Source: Helianthus annuus
Taxonomy: Eukaryota > Streptophyta > Magnoliopsida > Asterales > Asteraceae
Length of the DNA stretch: 64,000 nucleotides
Assembly: GCF_002127325.2 (NCBI RefSeq)
Contig: NC_035439.2
Coordinates: 142,501,845 to 142,565,844, forward strand
Direction of reading: 5' to 3'
In this document: piece by piece, positions 23,595 to 35,086 of the stretch
Layout of the letters: every line of letters begins with the position of its first letter
Numbering within the stretch: position 1 is the first letter of the stretch
Position numbers and translations under genes: made by a program
The notes under the pieces: model-generated
What the model was told of the DNA's origin: nothing
Database searches by the model: none
What the model saw: the letters and a program-made list of their open reading frames with translations, nothing else

Positions 23595-23763
23595 ATCACT
23601 TCAAATTCTCACATAAGATAACATCGTTCTTTGAAGTATAATTTATGTCTTATCGATTATCGATTTCGTGTACCCACCAAATATTTTAGTATGAAAGTGA
23701 ACTCGATTCAAAATGGTATCCAGGGAATTGCAAAATTCTAAAATCTAAAACAAGAAACTTCCA

Positions 23764-24056
23764 AGGGCAGTGGGGGTGGTTACGTTATACTCGGTGATAA
23801 AACAAATATCACGCGTGGAGAAGTTTCAAGACCACCGCCACATGCATTTACAATGAGTGATGGAAGGTTGGCGTGATAAAATCAACGAGTGATGGGGGTG
23901 TGAGTGATAAATGGATGTGAGGGGGTGTGCGGGTTTATTGTTGGGTGTTGTGAGTGATAACCATTGGCACTAAAAAAGAATGTGAGTGATGGAAAAATGG
24001 TTGCTGACATGGCGGAACTTGATTGGGCGTTGTTAGTGATGACCACCCCCACCCCT
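23764..24056. mobile_element. MITE with GTGGGGGTGG / CCACCCCCAC ends
   Basis: Present in copy A and absent from copy B (56.5-57.7 kb), where CTTCTAATCGAATGAATC continues unbroken. Internal repeats of GTGAGTGATGG. The right half resembles the insertion at 53190-53511. Confidence 0.75.
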
Positions 24057-24264
24057 AATGGGATTAATCACCCACGGTTCATATTGAATCACTCACTGTT
24101 CAGTGTTCACCATGGTCGCTTGCATGTAGTAAATTCTTTCCGATTTTCCATTGCAAATGTTCAAATTTAACCATGAATGCTTGAATTTAATAATAATTCT
24201 AGTTCAAAACGTAGATATTTTATGCACGTTATAAAGTTTGCTGTAAATTTGTAATTTTACAATA

Positions 24265-25706
24265 GAGTAAACTGTCATTTTGGTTCCTGTGGTTTGGACA
24301 CTTTTGCCATTTTAGTCTAAATCTCAAACTTTTTATATCTGGGTCCCTGTGGTTTGCATTTTGTTGCCATTTTAGTCCAAAATCCAAAACCCTCTATTTT
24401 GACTGTTGAAACCTGATTATTTTGTCCTTTAGTGCATGGGCATTTTGGTTATTCTGATTTTACTCTTCTAATAAATTAAAACAAAATTAATTATATATTA
24501 AATAATATATATATAACCCTCGATCTCTCTCTCTCACTAAAACAACACAGATACACCACACTCTCTCTCTCAGTTCTCTCTCTCTCTACACCGTTCACCA
24601 CCGTCATCACCACAGATCACCACCGTCCACCGCCATACACACTCTCTCTCTCTATCTCAGTTCTCTCTCTCTCTCTACACAGATCTCTCCTCCATCCTTC
24701 TTTCTTTTCAGATCTGTAAATAGGGGTAGTTGACGATGACTGATTATGATGATGATTGATGATGATGATGGACGGTGATTATGATGATGATGATGTAAGG
24801 GGATGGTTGACGACGACAGTGGAGGTAGTTATGGTGTGGCTCGGGTTTGGGTTTGCTTTGAGTTTGGTGAAGGTGGTGACGGCGGCAACTCCGGTGATAG
24901 GGATACATCGTCTGGTAAGTGATAATGTGAGTATTTGGGGATTTTGGGTGTTTTATGAAGTTTCTAGTGAATATTTGGGGATTTTGAGTTTTTGTTTCTA
25001 GTGAATATTTGGGGATTTTGGGTGGTTACGGTGGTGGATTTGAGGGTTTTTCATGGTGGGTTTTCGGATTTGAGGGGTTTTCACGATGGTTATGGTGGCA
25101 GGTGGATGGTAGTGTTGGTGGTTGCAGGTGGGTGGTGGTGACGGTGGTTGTGGGGTGGGAGTGGGTGATGGCAGGTGGCGGGATTGAGAGGTGGTGTAGA
25201 GAGATGGGGCGGTGGTGGCAGATGGGGGCGGTGGTGGCTGGTGTTTGCTGCTGCTCGTGTTCATCTTCATCATCGACAACTTCAGGGTTTTATTTGCGGA
25301 GCCGCTGTCACAGAAAACGAGGAAGGAGGTGTGGGTGTGACTGTTGGATGGGACGACGGTGGTGGTGGTGCTATAGAGAGAGAGAAGAGAGAGTGGGAGG
25401 AGGCGGCGGCGGTGGTGGTGCTATAGAGAGAGAGAAAAGAGAGAGAGATGTGATTATGTTGGGGATGATGATGATTTATTTGATCTGCTGGTTGCACGAA
25501 TGAAATTATATTTAAAAATGACCAAAATGCCCCTACACTAAAGGACAAAATAATCAGTTTTCAACAGTAAAAAATCAGGGATTTTGAGTTTTGGACTAAA
25601 ATGGCAACAAAATGCAAACCACAGGGACCCAGATGTAAAAAGTTTGAGATTTTGACTAAAATGGCAAAAGTGCCCAAACCACAGGGACCAAAATGGCAGT
25701 TTACTC
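24265..25706. mobile_element. Large MULE-like foldback element (1.4 kb), 'CTGTGGTTTGG' family
   Basis: Inverted ends GAGTAAACTGTCATTTTGGT and ACCAAAATGGCAGTTTACTC extend inward about 200 bp on each side. The interior holds a CT-rich stretch (24520-24700) and a GGTGGTGG-rich stretch (25100-25440). Open frames there (to 164 codons) are Gly/Trp- or Pro-rich and probably low-complexity artefacts, although the 5'-UTR-like CT tract followed by a long frame would also fit captured host sequence. Target duplication is degraded (TTTACAATA / TTTAAAATG). Confidence 0.75.
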
Positions 25707-26025
25707 TTTAAAATGTTAAGATGTTAAAGAAATAAAATTAAATTTCGGTTAAACGAGTCGTTTTCAGGTAAATTAGCGAAAACTTATGTCGGGTTCATTA
25801 CATGTTAGAGTTTGTGTCAAATTTTGGGTTTGTTCAAACTGTTAAACTGTTAACACGACTCATTTAACTCACTTTGCTGTGACAATATATAAATCAACTG
25901 ATCCTGAAGTGGCTACATTGTAAGACACCTAGACAAATAGTGATGTATCATGTTTTGGTTCGAATGTAGAGTTGATAAGAAGTTGACTTTGGGTGATGAA
26001 TCAAATGGAAGATGAATGTCATAAT

Positions 26026-27906
26026 GCGCTAGGCGCACTCAAGGCGCATAGACCTTGTTTGGGGCCTAGGAACAAGGCGCAAGAAAAGTGAGGGCCTGTG
26101 AAAATAAAAGCGCACAACGGAAAAAATAAAAAAAATATTTTATGTGTTAGAAAATTTACACTATTTTTCACATAAATAAATTAAAACTATTATATAACAT
26201 TTATTTAACATAATTTATTTACCAAAAGTTCTAAAATATGAGTGTAGAAAAGTGGTTTTCGTTAGATAAAAGTAGAAATCCAGCTGGAATCTTATTGAAA
26301 TTTAGAGAATTTGCCCAGAAACTCTCCAGAATCTAGAATCTCACCGGAATCTTCACCAGGAGAATTAAAGTGCAATTTCCTTGAGTTAAGGCGCAATTTG
26401 TCACAGCCCCCGATCCCAATTCCCGGGGAACGGGCCGCCGTGAGCCAGTTTCGGTGGTATCATGTTTATTTATCCAATTTGGCAGCGGAAATTCTCATCA
26501 GGATCGTAGTTAGGAAATATTTAAATCAGAGTAAACCACCATATTTTATAATATTAAACACATGGGTAAAACCCAAGTTTTTATTACAAACTGAATTACA
26601 GGGATAAATCCCACTTTATTGAAATAAAACGCTTTCTTTTATTTAGGTAACTTTTATTGCCACTTTTCCAAGCCTCCAGTGCTGTCCAGCTGGCTTCTAT
26701 TTGGCTTTCACATTTCGTTACCTGAAACGCGTTTTAAAAAGGTTTTGTCAGTGGAAAAATACTGGTGAGTGAATCCCAGTTTAATCAAGTTTAAATAAAA
26801 AGTCACAGTGAACAGTATTGAGGGCGATCCCGCAATTACATTTGTTTATAGGTAATACCAATTAACATCCATGGTACTGTCGATACCCGACTTATGGTCA
26901 TGTTACTCCTCTCCCCAGGTGGTAACAAATTTTGTATACAAAACCCCAAATATACCATCATAATTGTATCCTTACAAATACTCAATAACTGTCATTTGCA
27001 TGGAAAAGTATGCAAAGTTTTGTAAAAACATTTAACAAAAAGTGGATCAACTCACATTGCTATTTTAGGGTTTTCCTTTATGATTTCCTGGTGAATATCT
27101 ATAATTTACACAATGCACGTGTGTTAGTATAATAACCCAATTTAACATTAGTAATACTCTCCCCGAGACGGCATTCCAACGACTACGTCGGGCAGAACCA
27201 CGACAGCCGTTACGGAACCCTAGATCAATCGGGCAGCGTATCTAATACGTCTCAAGGGGTTATAATACTTACATCGTAGCAGAACCTCGCTATTTTAGGG
27301 GGTATAATATCCCGGGTATAGTGTACACTACTCAGAAATTAAGAAAGAAAGAAAAGATTTGAGCGAGCAGACTGAAGGCCCGATGCCTCCTATTTATATT
27401 GCTGAAATTGGACTCCCACGCGGCCCGCGTGGAGTTTGGGCCAAGTCTACGCGGCCCGCCTGGCCTAGGGCCTAGGCTTTAGCTGATCCGGGTCATCCTA
27501 TAGGTCCGACACGACTTGGACACGTGGCCGCTCCGGGTCACGCCACAAATCCGGACACTCGCGGCCCGCATTGACTTAACCCACCATGTACGCGGCCCGC
27601 TTGGGCTTAAGGTTTTGGTGAATTCTGGTTACTACTCGCGCGGCCCGCGTTAAGTTTGAGGTGAGGCCCATGCGGCCCGCCTCAACTTAACTATTATTGT
27701 TTTTATTTATTTTATATAATATAATCTAGTTCGAGGGCTCGGTTTTCACATACGGGGTACATATAAAAACACATAGATATATTTAGAGATATATTAGGGT
27801 ATCAGAATTATTATGAGGACGTCGGTTTTACCGAGGGTTGTTATACAATTACCTCCCCTCGCCTGGAAAATGCGCCTAGGCGCAACAGGCGATAGCTTTT
27901 AACAAC
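26026..27906. mobile_element. Non-autonomous TE with TTTTAACAAC end, interrupted by a solo LTR
   Basis: Occupies a site empty in copy B (TTATAATACTATG near 57490). The outer ends are rich in GGCGC repeats (GCGCTAGGCGCACTCAAGGC; GCGCCTAGGCGCAACAGGCG), and a 9-bp duplication is roughly recognisable (TGTCATAAT / TATGATAAT). Its right terminus resembles those of 61605-61788 and 63405-63698. No coding content. Confidence 0.7.
26399..27845 (+). mobile_element. Solo LTR (1.45 kb)
   Basis: Starts TGTCACAGCCCCCGATCCC, a form common among Asteraceae LTR retrotransposons, and ends GGGTTGTTATA, flanked by the 5-bp duplication CAATT (26394-26398 and 27846-27850). No internal gag/pol and no second LTR, so it is a solo LTR left by recombination. 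The right half carries six GCGGCCCGC motifs between 27419 and 27680. Confidence 0.75.
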
Positions 27907-28145
27907 TATGATAATACTATGTGATGTATATATATTCAATAACTAAGTTTTGATTTTAGACGTTATCCACAGTCATCTTCAATATGTATTTTATTCATGA
28001 AATTAAACTTCTATATTAAAATCGTGTACTCCAAATTAAAACACTTTCCGAACAAAATGAAAAATGTAAAGTCAAGACAATAGGAAACCATGGTTTTCAA
28101 TTCTTATATTTTATGCATAACTAATAGGAAGTAGTTGTACAATGC

Positions 28146-30542
28146 TCACCTTCTAAACTTTCTTTCAACTTTTCCAAAATGCAAAGCCACAATTACATAT
28201 ATCCTATCCGTTATATGACTCAATGAAGTAAAAACGAAGTATCTGCAACGAGGGCTTAAAACTAAAGCACCACAACTTCCCAAAAACCCAACCGCAAATC
28301 CAGCACCCATACCTATGTAATTTGATTTCCAAAAATCGTCGTCATCTTCCTCAACATCTTTCTTTTCTACAACGGGTGGAGGACCACATCTTGGTGAAAG
28401 TGGAGGTCCACAAAGTTGAGGGTTACCACTGTAGGATGTATCATTGAAGCTTTGGAGTTGAGTTCCAGCTGGTATTCTTCCCGACAAGTTATTGTTTGAG
28501 AGGTCCAGATAACCTAGAGAAGTGATTTCTACCAAACTCGAGGGAATACGTCCAGAGAATTCATTTCTAGACAAGTCAAGAGATTGAATAGATTTCACCC
28601 GGCCAATATCTTTCGGGATTTCTCCATGTAGTTTGTTGTTGGAAACATTTAACGAAGCCAAATCATAAAGACTAGTGATCTCATCTGGAAGTTCTCCGGA
28701 TAAGCTATTTCTTGAGAGATCAATACTCTTTAGTAGTTGCAAACCACTTCTTTCAAATGACCGTTCTTTTCCTTTCCATTTAACCAATGCATTGTCTTGA
28801 AAATAGTCCTCCTCAGAAGACGTTTTTCCAGAACTAAGAACATTACCTGGGGTAAGTACTATGGTAACTAGGATATAAGAGAGATAAAAATGACTAGTCA
28901 TATCAGGGGCGGACCTAGAGGTTACCGGGGGGTAACCTCCGCTACGGCTTGGCTCGGAAAAATTTGACGTTTTTAGTGTAAATTTTGGAAAAATTTGATG
29001 TTTTTTCGATTTCGTTACGGCTTATTTATAAAACGTTACCGCTTGGCGTGAATCCTAGATCCGCCACTGAGTCATATCATCTCCAAAACTTCTTCTAGCC
29101 ATTGCTGTGAAGTTAGCAAAGCACCTAGGAATACTACGTGACAGTCGATTATTAGACAGGTCAAGAACTTGAAGATTATTCAACTAACAAACTTGCGAAG
29201 GGAACCTCCCATGGAATCTATTAGATCCTAAAACAAGTACATATAACTCTGAAAGTTTTTCTTCTATCCATTCTGGTATGACGCCAGATAACTTATTTTC
29301 CCCAAGATCCAAAAATCTTAGTCTTATGCAGCTGCTCAAGGACATCGGCAGTTCACTAACAAGGGCATTTGTTCGCAAATATAATGCCTGGAGAGTTAAC
29401 AAATTTCCAAAACAAGAGGGGATTTCCCCGGAAAGATTATTGTTTGATAAATTAAGAACTTTTATCATCCTTTTGGTTGCCCAACAATCAGGAAGGCTAC
29501 CTAATAATAAATTGTTGGAGAGGTCAAGAAAACTTAAGAACGTATCAATCTTACACAAGAATGAAAGTGTTCCAGAGAACCTATTTCCAGAGAGGTTTAA
29601 TGTGGCCAGACTAAAAGGCAATGACGGTACCCTTCCTTCGAAATGGTTGTTGCTCAAATCTAGTGCAACATGTCCAAAATAAGAAGACGAAATATTTGGG
29701 AGCATACCTTTTAGTTGATTTGAAGAGAGGTTGAGAAATATAAGATTTGAAACTTGGCTCAAACTGTTTGGTACATTACAAGAAAACTTATTACTAGACA
29801 AGTCTTAAAACGAAAGGAAAGGACATCCTATGAAGTTAGGAATGCTTCCGTTCAAAGAATTGTGACCAACATCAAGATATTCTAGCTTTGAAAGTTGATC
29901 GATACTATCGGGCATCGACCCGTTACGGAGGTTTTGTGACAAATCTAGGTGAGCTAAAGATGAACAATTCCCTATAGATTGTGGAATGTCACCTTCTAAC
30001 GGATTTTGTGAGAGGTCTAAATAGGTGAGAAAAGTTAAATTTCCAAAGGAAAAAGGAATAGACCCACTTAAAGAGTTATTGCTAAGATCAAGCTCTAGCA
30101 AGTTGGAGAGATTTGCAAGCTGATGAGGAATGGGTCCACTAAGATTAGCACCAGAAATATCCAAACTTTGTAACTTGGACATGGAAAAAATGCTTGTTAA
30201 AGGATTGGCCTGAAAATTAATACCACTTAGATTAAGAGATTGTAGTTGGTTCAACACTTGTAACGACTTACCAGTGAAACCAGTAGAACCGAAAGTAAGA
30301 TCAACTTTAATCACATGACCACTTTGGTTGTTACAAGTGACACCAGCCCATTTGCAACAATCCACTCGTTCGCTCGCCCAATCACTTAGATTTCCATGCA
30401 AATCAATTAGGTTTGCTTTTACATCCAGTAGAGCTTGCCTCTCCTCGTCAATGCAGGAGCTCGTGTTGGCGTCTTCTTTGAGGCCTAGACCGTGACTCAT
30501 AAACAAGAAGAAGCATAACACCAACACAAGAATACACCTCAT
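28146..30542 (-). pseudogene. Cf-type receptor-like protein, disrupted copy A
   Basis: LRR receptor-like protein paralogous to the intact gene at 57732-59957. Start MRCILVLVLCFFLFMSHGLG (signal peptide) at 30542, then the LRR N-terminal cap with paired Cys (DCCKWAGVTC), LRRs, C-terminal cap (NPQLCGPPLSPRC), acidic region, membrane segment and short tail ending KVERKFRR. Three lesions against copy B: a stop at 29805-29807 (SF*DLSSNKF), a stop at 29184-29186 (QVC*LNNLQ, Trp to stop), and a hAT MITE at 28904-29069. A 9-bp in-frame deletion in the first LRR (GKSLQV versus GKISPSLQV) also separates them. A TATA-like TATATATAAA at about 30610 is conserved with copy B. Confidence 0.92.
28904..29069. 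mobile_element. hAT MITE (166 bp) inside the RLP pseudogene
   Basis: Starts CAGGGGCGGACCTAGAGG and ends TAGATCCGCCACTG, flanked by a perfect 8-bp duplication AGTCATAT (28896-28903 and 29070-29077). Copy B has the uninterrupted coding sequence at the same place. Confidence 0.95.
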
Positions 30543-30625
30543 ATTATCTTTTAAATAACAAAGCTTAAAGAGATTTGGGATATTTTCTACAATGTATGAG
30601 GAACAACTTATATATAAAAAATAAA

Positions 30626-31407
30626 GAGTGTGACTAAATGCATCTCCATTACTGTTTATACCTTCATTTCCAAAAATATCATTTTTTTAATATTTTGAAT
30701 TCCACCCTTTACCTTTTATATGTTATTGTTTTGTTCAATTGTTTATGTTTTTTTTTGTTCATTCCTTGTTTGTTTTTTTTATCAATTCTTGATTGTTTTG
30801 TTTAAGTTTTTTTTTTCTCTTTTCACCTGGATGATTTTGTTTTGTATTATTTCTTGACTTTTTTATTTAACTTTTTTTTCCACTTTATATATCGAACTGT
30901 TGATATATAAACAATATACATCAAAACAAAAATATAATACATAATAAGTGAATACAATCATTAATTGAATTGAAATATAACATTTATGAATCGATACTTC
31001 AAAAAAAATAAGATTAAGACTATGATGAGTTCGTTACGTTTAGAACAAATGAATAACACATTAAAAAAACAAATGAAGGTTAACCAAAACAAATTAAACT
31101 TAAGATTTAACTAAAACAAATAAAGGTATTTCTTCCAGTGATGGCAAGAAGCCTCAACCAATTAGAACTTTGATAAAAGCTAAAGATGCACTAAATTGTT
31201 TCTTCAAAGTCTCTTTTAATCTTTTCGTTTCACTCAGTACGCAGATTATTTTTCGATCGTATGTATATATACGTATATATTCAAAATTTAAATTATGGAA
31301 ATTAGATTTAATAGTATATTTAATTAATGTCAAACAAATTAGAAATATACGTGTTTGATTGTATTAAAAATATATTTAATTATTACAAGATTTAATAGTA
31401 TATTTAA
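30626..31407. other. AT-rich intergenic sequence
   Basis: T-rich and A-rich stretches upstream of the RLP pseudogene beyond the duplicated block. A 62-codon frame at 31170-31358 shows no domain. Nothing else is supportable. Confidence 0.5.
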
Positions 31408-32585
31408 GGGTTATTGGATCTGATCACCCCTAACTATTCGCGTTTGGCCGCTGGCACTCTCAACTTTAACTTTGACACCCACCACTCCCAACTTAACATA
31501 TAGTTTGTCATGACACCCCATTGTTAAATGAACACCAACTGGGTTATAAAAATAAACCTACGTGTCATATTAATCCAACGTGGCATGGGTGGCGTGTACT
31601 AGACACCTGTTTCACCATCTTAAGAACCCCAATAGCATACCATATCAAACCCTAGAAATCCCTGAGCAAAATTAAACGCATATGGTGGTTAAATCGGCAT
31701 GTTAATCTCGTTTTTTGGTTCTATTCAGATCTGGAGTGAGTAGTGTAGACGGTGTCGGGTCGTGGCCGGCGGACATGTTTTTTTCGGTTCTATTCAGATC
31801 TGGGGTGAATCGAATTTGTCTGATGTGGATGCCTTTGCAAAGAACAGGAGTGGTGCTCTCAAATCTGCCCAGAATAGTTGGACGGTAACCATTCTATGGT
31901 TCCCAAATCACTTGATTGCTCTAGTTGCTGTTCTTCACTAATCAGATGTATACCATCATCACATCACATCACATGGTGTTCTTAAAGTAACTGTGATCTG
32001 CGATTTTGATTTGCTTTGCTTTGGGATCTTGCTCAAATGCAAACATAAACAATTTGGAAATATTTGATTTTGAGATCCTCAACCTTCATTGTGTCTCCAC
32101 CACTCACCGGAAAAATGTCGTCCGGTGACGACGACGGCGCCACCCTCATAACAGAACTCGAAGCTTCTTTACTCAAGATCCATTCTTTGGATAAAGAAAA
32201 CCAAGAATTAAAACAAGAAACAAGTCGACTCAAGGCACAAATCAACACACTCAAAGCACATGATCTCGAAAAAATATTCTATTATCAGTGAATCATCTTG
32301 AAACTTGAAGTTCATTTCTTGTTTTGTTCTGAACATTATGTTTGGAACATGGGGTTCATAAAACTAACTCATCTTGCCACGTCAAACAAAGAATATGCCA
32401 CATCATATTGCTACGGAAGACTAATATGCCACGTCAGCCAAAAAAACTAACTTAGTTAGAGTCTATTTAACTGAGAACTGATATCGCAACCCAGATGTTA
32501 AGTTGAGAGCGGTGGAAGCCAAAATTAAAATTGAGAGTGTCAGCGGCCAAACAGAATAGTTAGGGATGCTCAGATCCAATAACCC
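31408..32585 (+). mobile_element. MULE-type foldback element with a captured gene fragment (Pack-MULE-like)
   Basis: Inverted termini GGGTTATTGGATCTGATCAC (31408) and GATCCAATAACCC (to 32585), extending about 100 bp with mismatches, flanked by the perfect 9-bp duplication TATATTTAA (31399-31407 and 32586-32594). The 9-bp duplication and long termini point to Mutator-like elements. The interior carries a gene-like segment (32115-32291). Confidence 0.85.
32115..32291 (+). pseudogene. Captured first-exon-like fragment encoding a coiled coil
   Basis: A 58-codon frame starting MSSGDDDGATLITELEASLL at 32115, then heptad-like HSLDKENQELKQETSRLKAQ, a predicted coiled coil, running out into AT-rich sequence. 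It is preceded by G/C-richer DNA that could be a 5' UTR. The source gene is not identified. Given its position inside a MULE-type element it is most simply captured host sequence; whether it is expressed is unknown. Confidence 0.5.
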
Positions 32586-32766
32586 TATATTTAATTAATG
32601 TCAAACAAATTTTACCTAATAGTTACCAGAATTATTAAAACAGTTAGTATAATGATTTTTTTAATCTTTATGTATGTGTACTTTTGAAAGTACAAAGTAG
32701 GCTATGTTTGTAAATTCGAAGACACCTTTGACAATTCGTAAAATTAAAGAGGACCCATCAAAATAA

Positions 32767-33496
32767 GGAAAAATTACGAAAATGTCTGTTAACCAAACAT
32801 GTTTTCAAATTTGTCACGCTCCTGCGTCCTTGGAGCGGTGCATTATGCCCGAGATGCGTCCTTATAACGAAACCTAATAAAAAATGGACACGTGGCCACG
32901 GGATGCGTCCTTCAAACACGGGATGCGTCCTTGGAGCATGGGATGAGTCGGGCAAGTTTCTAATGCGTCTCTTTCTCTCTCACCTCCCTCTCCCCTCTAT
33001 CTCTTCTCTTTCTCTCTCCTCTCTCTCTCTTCTCTTTATGTTTTAGTTTCAAATTATGACGGTGATTTCATGAGTGTTAATGGTTTAAAGATACATTTAA
33101 TCACAAATCATGTTTTAGTTTTAAATGAGTGGTCTCCCACTAAGTGGTGGTATATGTGCAGAATTTACCCCATCAAGAGGCAATACGCCGGTCCACCATA
33201 ACTTCTCAGCAGAAGTCATAAAATCAAAACTAAGATGGCTTACAATGGGGGACACAAATGGTCTTGGAACAACAGCATCACTTAGTTTCTCATTCATTGA
33301 ATCCTCTTTCTACACGAACAAGCAAATTACAATAAAATTTTGAAATAGCAGAAAAAGGGAAGAATATGCTTGGATCTTACAGTTGATTTCAGATCAGAAG
33401 ACGTCGTCCGAAAAGGGGAGCAAGGCGTTGTTGATTTCTCATTCGATGAATCCTCTCTCTACACGAACATAATATCAAAACTAAGAGAGAAAGAGA

Positions 33497-33528
<32 letters not shown>

Positions 33529-33751
33529 AAGAGAAGAGAAGAGAGAGAGAGAGGAGAGAGAAAGAGACGCATTAGAATTAGGAGTGAGATGCGTCTGGGC
33601 CCACATTTAAAATGCCACGTGTCCAATTTTTATTGAGTGTTTAAAGAGTCTGCATATGGACGCATCCAAGCTGGAAGAGTCCCCCCAAAGACACATGAGG
33701 GTGACAAATTTGAAAACAGGTTTGGTCAACAGACATTTTCGTAATTTTCCC
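32767..33751. mobile_element. MULE-type element, 985 bp, perfect 9-bp duplication
   Basis: Inverted ends GGAAAAATTACGAAAATGTC and GACATTTTCGTAATTTTCC, with similarity continuing to TTTTCAAATTTGTCAC/GTGACAAATTTGAAAAC, flanked by TCAAAATAA (32758-32766 and 33752-33760). The interior has repeated GGATGCGTCCTT segments, a (GA)n run at 33482-33560, and a minus-strand segment reading PFVSPIVSHLSFDFMTSAEK and TGVLPLDGVNSAHIPPLSGR at about 33130-33260 that looks protein-derived. Confidence 0.85.
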
Positions 33752-33851
33752 TCAAAATAATTTGTATAATTTTATGACTACAAAGGTAAAAAAAAATCAT
33801 ATTGAAAGGGTGTACATATTCAGACACCTTTTTCCCTAAATCCACACCCTT

Positions 33852-33887
33852 CTATACGCTTCGTATAGGGCTATACGAAGCGTATAG
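33852..33887. repeat. lox-like palindrome 1 (left end)
   Basis: Two 17-bp arms, CTATACGCTTCGTATAG and CTATACGAAGCGTATAG, perfect inverted copies separated by GG. Each arm is itself nearly palindromic. Confidence 0.95.
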
Positions 33888-33988
33888 GGTTGCTTTTCCC
33901 GACCAACTTCTGCACCTCGTACAACGTCACATCAGTCAACTTATACGGGGAGTCTAGGCCTGTACGAGGGGTCAATACGAAGGCCCTT

Positions 33989-34020
33989 AGACGCCTCGTA
34001 TAGACCTATACGAGGCGTCT
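33989..34020. repeat. lox-like palindrome 2
   Basis: Arms AGACGCCTCGTATAG and CTATACGAGGCGTCT (15 bp, perfect) separated by AC. A half-copy (CTATACGAGGCGTCT) follows at about 34090-34104. It lies 210 bp upstream of the transposase start. Confidence 0.95.
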
Positions 34021-34530
34021 TGGACTGACCGATTTGACTATGAAGGGACTATGTCTGACATGACTTAAAGGCATACGGGGAGTAAAGACCTATACGAGGC
34101 GTCTTTAGCTCCCATAAAATGCAACCTACAGTGCGTTCTTGGTCCACATCCGAGGTTTCAACAAACAAACACTCACATTCTGTTTGTTTTTTTATTTGTG
34201 TTTGCGTTATTATCATCCCGGAGTGTTGAAATGTCATCATATTGGAACGGCAACTATATCTTCGGGCAATATTCTAGCGAAAACTGGGGGCACGAAAGCG
34301 TTCCGGTAACAGTTATTAGCGTAAATGTTATAATTACTTGTTGTTTTCGTTTATTATTTACTAATGATGATACGGTTGTCTATTTTGGAGGAGTCTGGCA
34401 TTCCCGATTCTAATGAGCAAGAGGAGGTTGTGTCTAGTATACAAGGAAAACAAAACAGCCCGTTTCTAGATTTGAACAAGCATCCTCCTGTTGATGAAAC
34501 AGCCCCTGTAGATGACTCATACCCTGCTAG

Positions 34531-34825
34531 TGGATACGGAGGAGACGGTGGATACGGAGGAGACGGTGGATACGGAGGAGACGGTGGATACGGAGGACAC
34601 GGTGGATACGGAGGAGACGGTGGATACGGAGGAGACGGTGGATACGGAGGAGACCGTGGATACGGAGGAGACCGTGGATACGGAGGAGACGGTGGATACG
34701 GAGGAGACCGTGGATACGGAGGAGACGGTGGATACGGAGGAGACGGTGGATACGGAGGGGACGGTGGATATGGTGGATACGGTGGATACGGGGGATACGG
34801 TGGATACGGAGGAGACGGTGATCAT
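34531..34825 (+). repeat. 18-bp coding tandem repeat, Gly-Tyr-Gly-Gly-Asp-Gly
   Basis: About 16 copies of GGATACGGAGGAGACGGT, in frame in exon 2 of the transposase gene, coding GYGGDG units with some GYGGDR and GYGGYG variants. It resembles low-complexity glycine-rich RNA-binding tails. Two other frames are also open across it because of the repeat. Confidence 0.95.
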
Positions 34826-34974
34826 CAGCAATTCATTTCCCCGGGCACTCCTTATGTTCATCAAAACAATTCGGACGTTGGAGGATATGGTGGTTATGGT
34901 GGATATGGTAGATATGGTGGTGAAGCACCTCCCATTCTGGACAGTCTGTACTTAAAAAAGACGGTATAAATTAC

Positions 34975-35028
34975 TATTTTATTATTAATATTTTATTATT
35001 ATTAATTTTATTATTATTATTTTTATTA

Positions 35029-35085
<57 letters not shown>
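34975..35085. repeat. (TTA)n microsatellite in transposase intron 2
   Basis: Long run of ATT/TTA triplets between GTATAAATT (donor side) and GTTACAG (acceptor side) at 35101. Confidence 0.95.

Positions 35086-35086
<1 letters not shown>

Larger units (their letters stand above)
22289..30625 (-). repeat. Segmental duplication copy A (contains RLP pseudogene)
   Basis: Collinear with 56523-60035. Matching blocks: 22289-22320 with 56523-56556, 22452-22917 with 56556-56972, 23595-23763 with 56973-57141, 24057-24250 with 57142-57300, 25715-26025 with 57300-57490, and 27907-30625 with 57491-60035. The gaps between A blocks are insertions absent from copy B: a SINE, two MITEs, a MULE-like foldback, and a TE containing a solo LTR. 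Confidence 0.9.

Noticed and set aside
25009..25503. 164-codon Gly/Trp/Val-rich frame
   Set aside because: Low-complexity GGTGGTGG sequence inside a foldback transposon; the opposite strand is equally open and Pro/Ser-rich.
34512..34955. Alternative plus and minus frames across the GYGGDG repeat (VDTEET and VSTVSS polymers)
   Set aside because: An 18-bp repeat without stops is open in several frames; only the frame joined to the transposase exons has domain context.
35040..35085. CRISPR-like or satellite array
   Set aside because: Simple (TTA)n microsatellite in an intron; no spacers, and the genome is a plant's.
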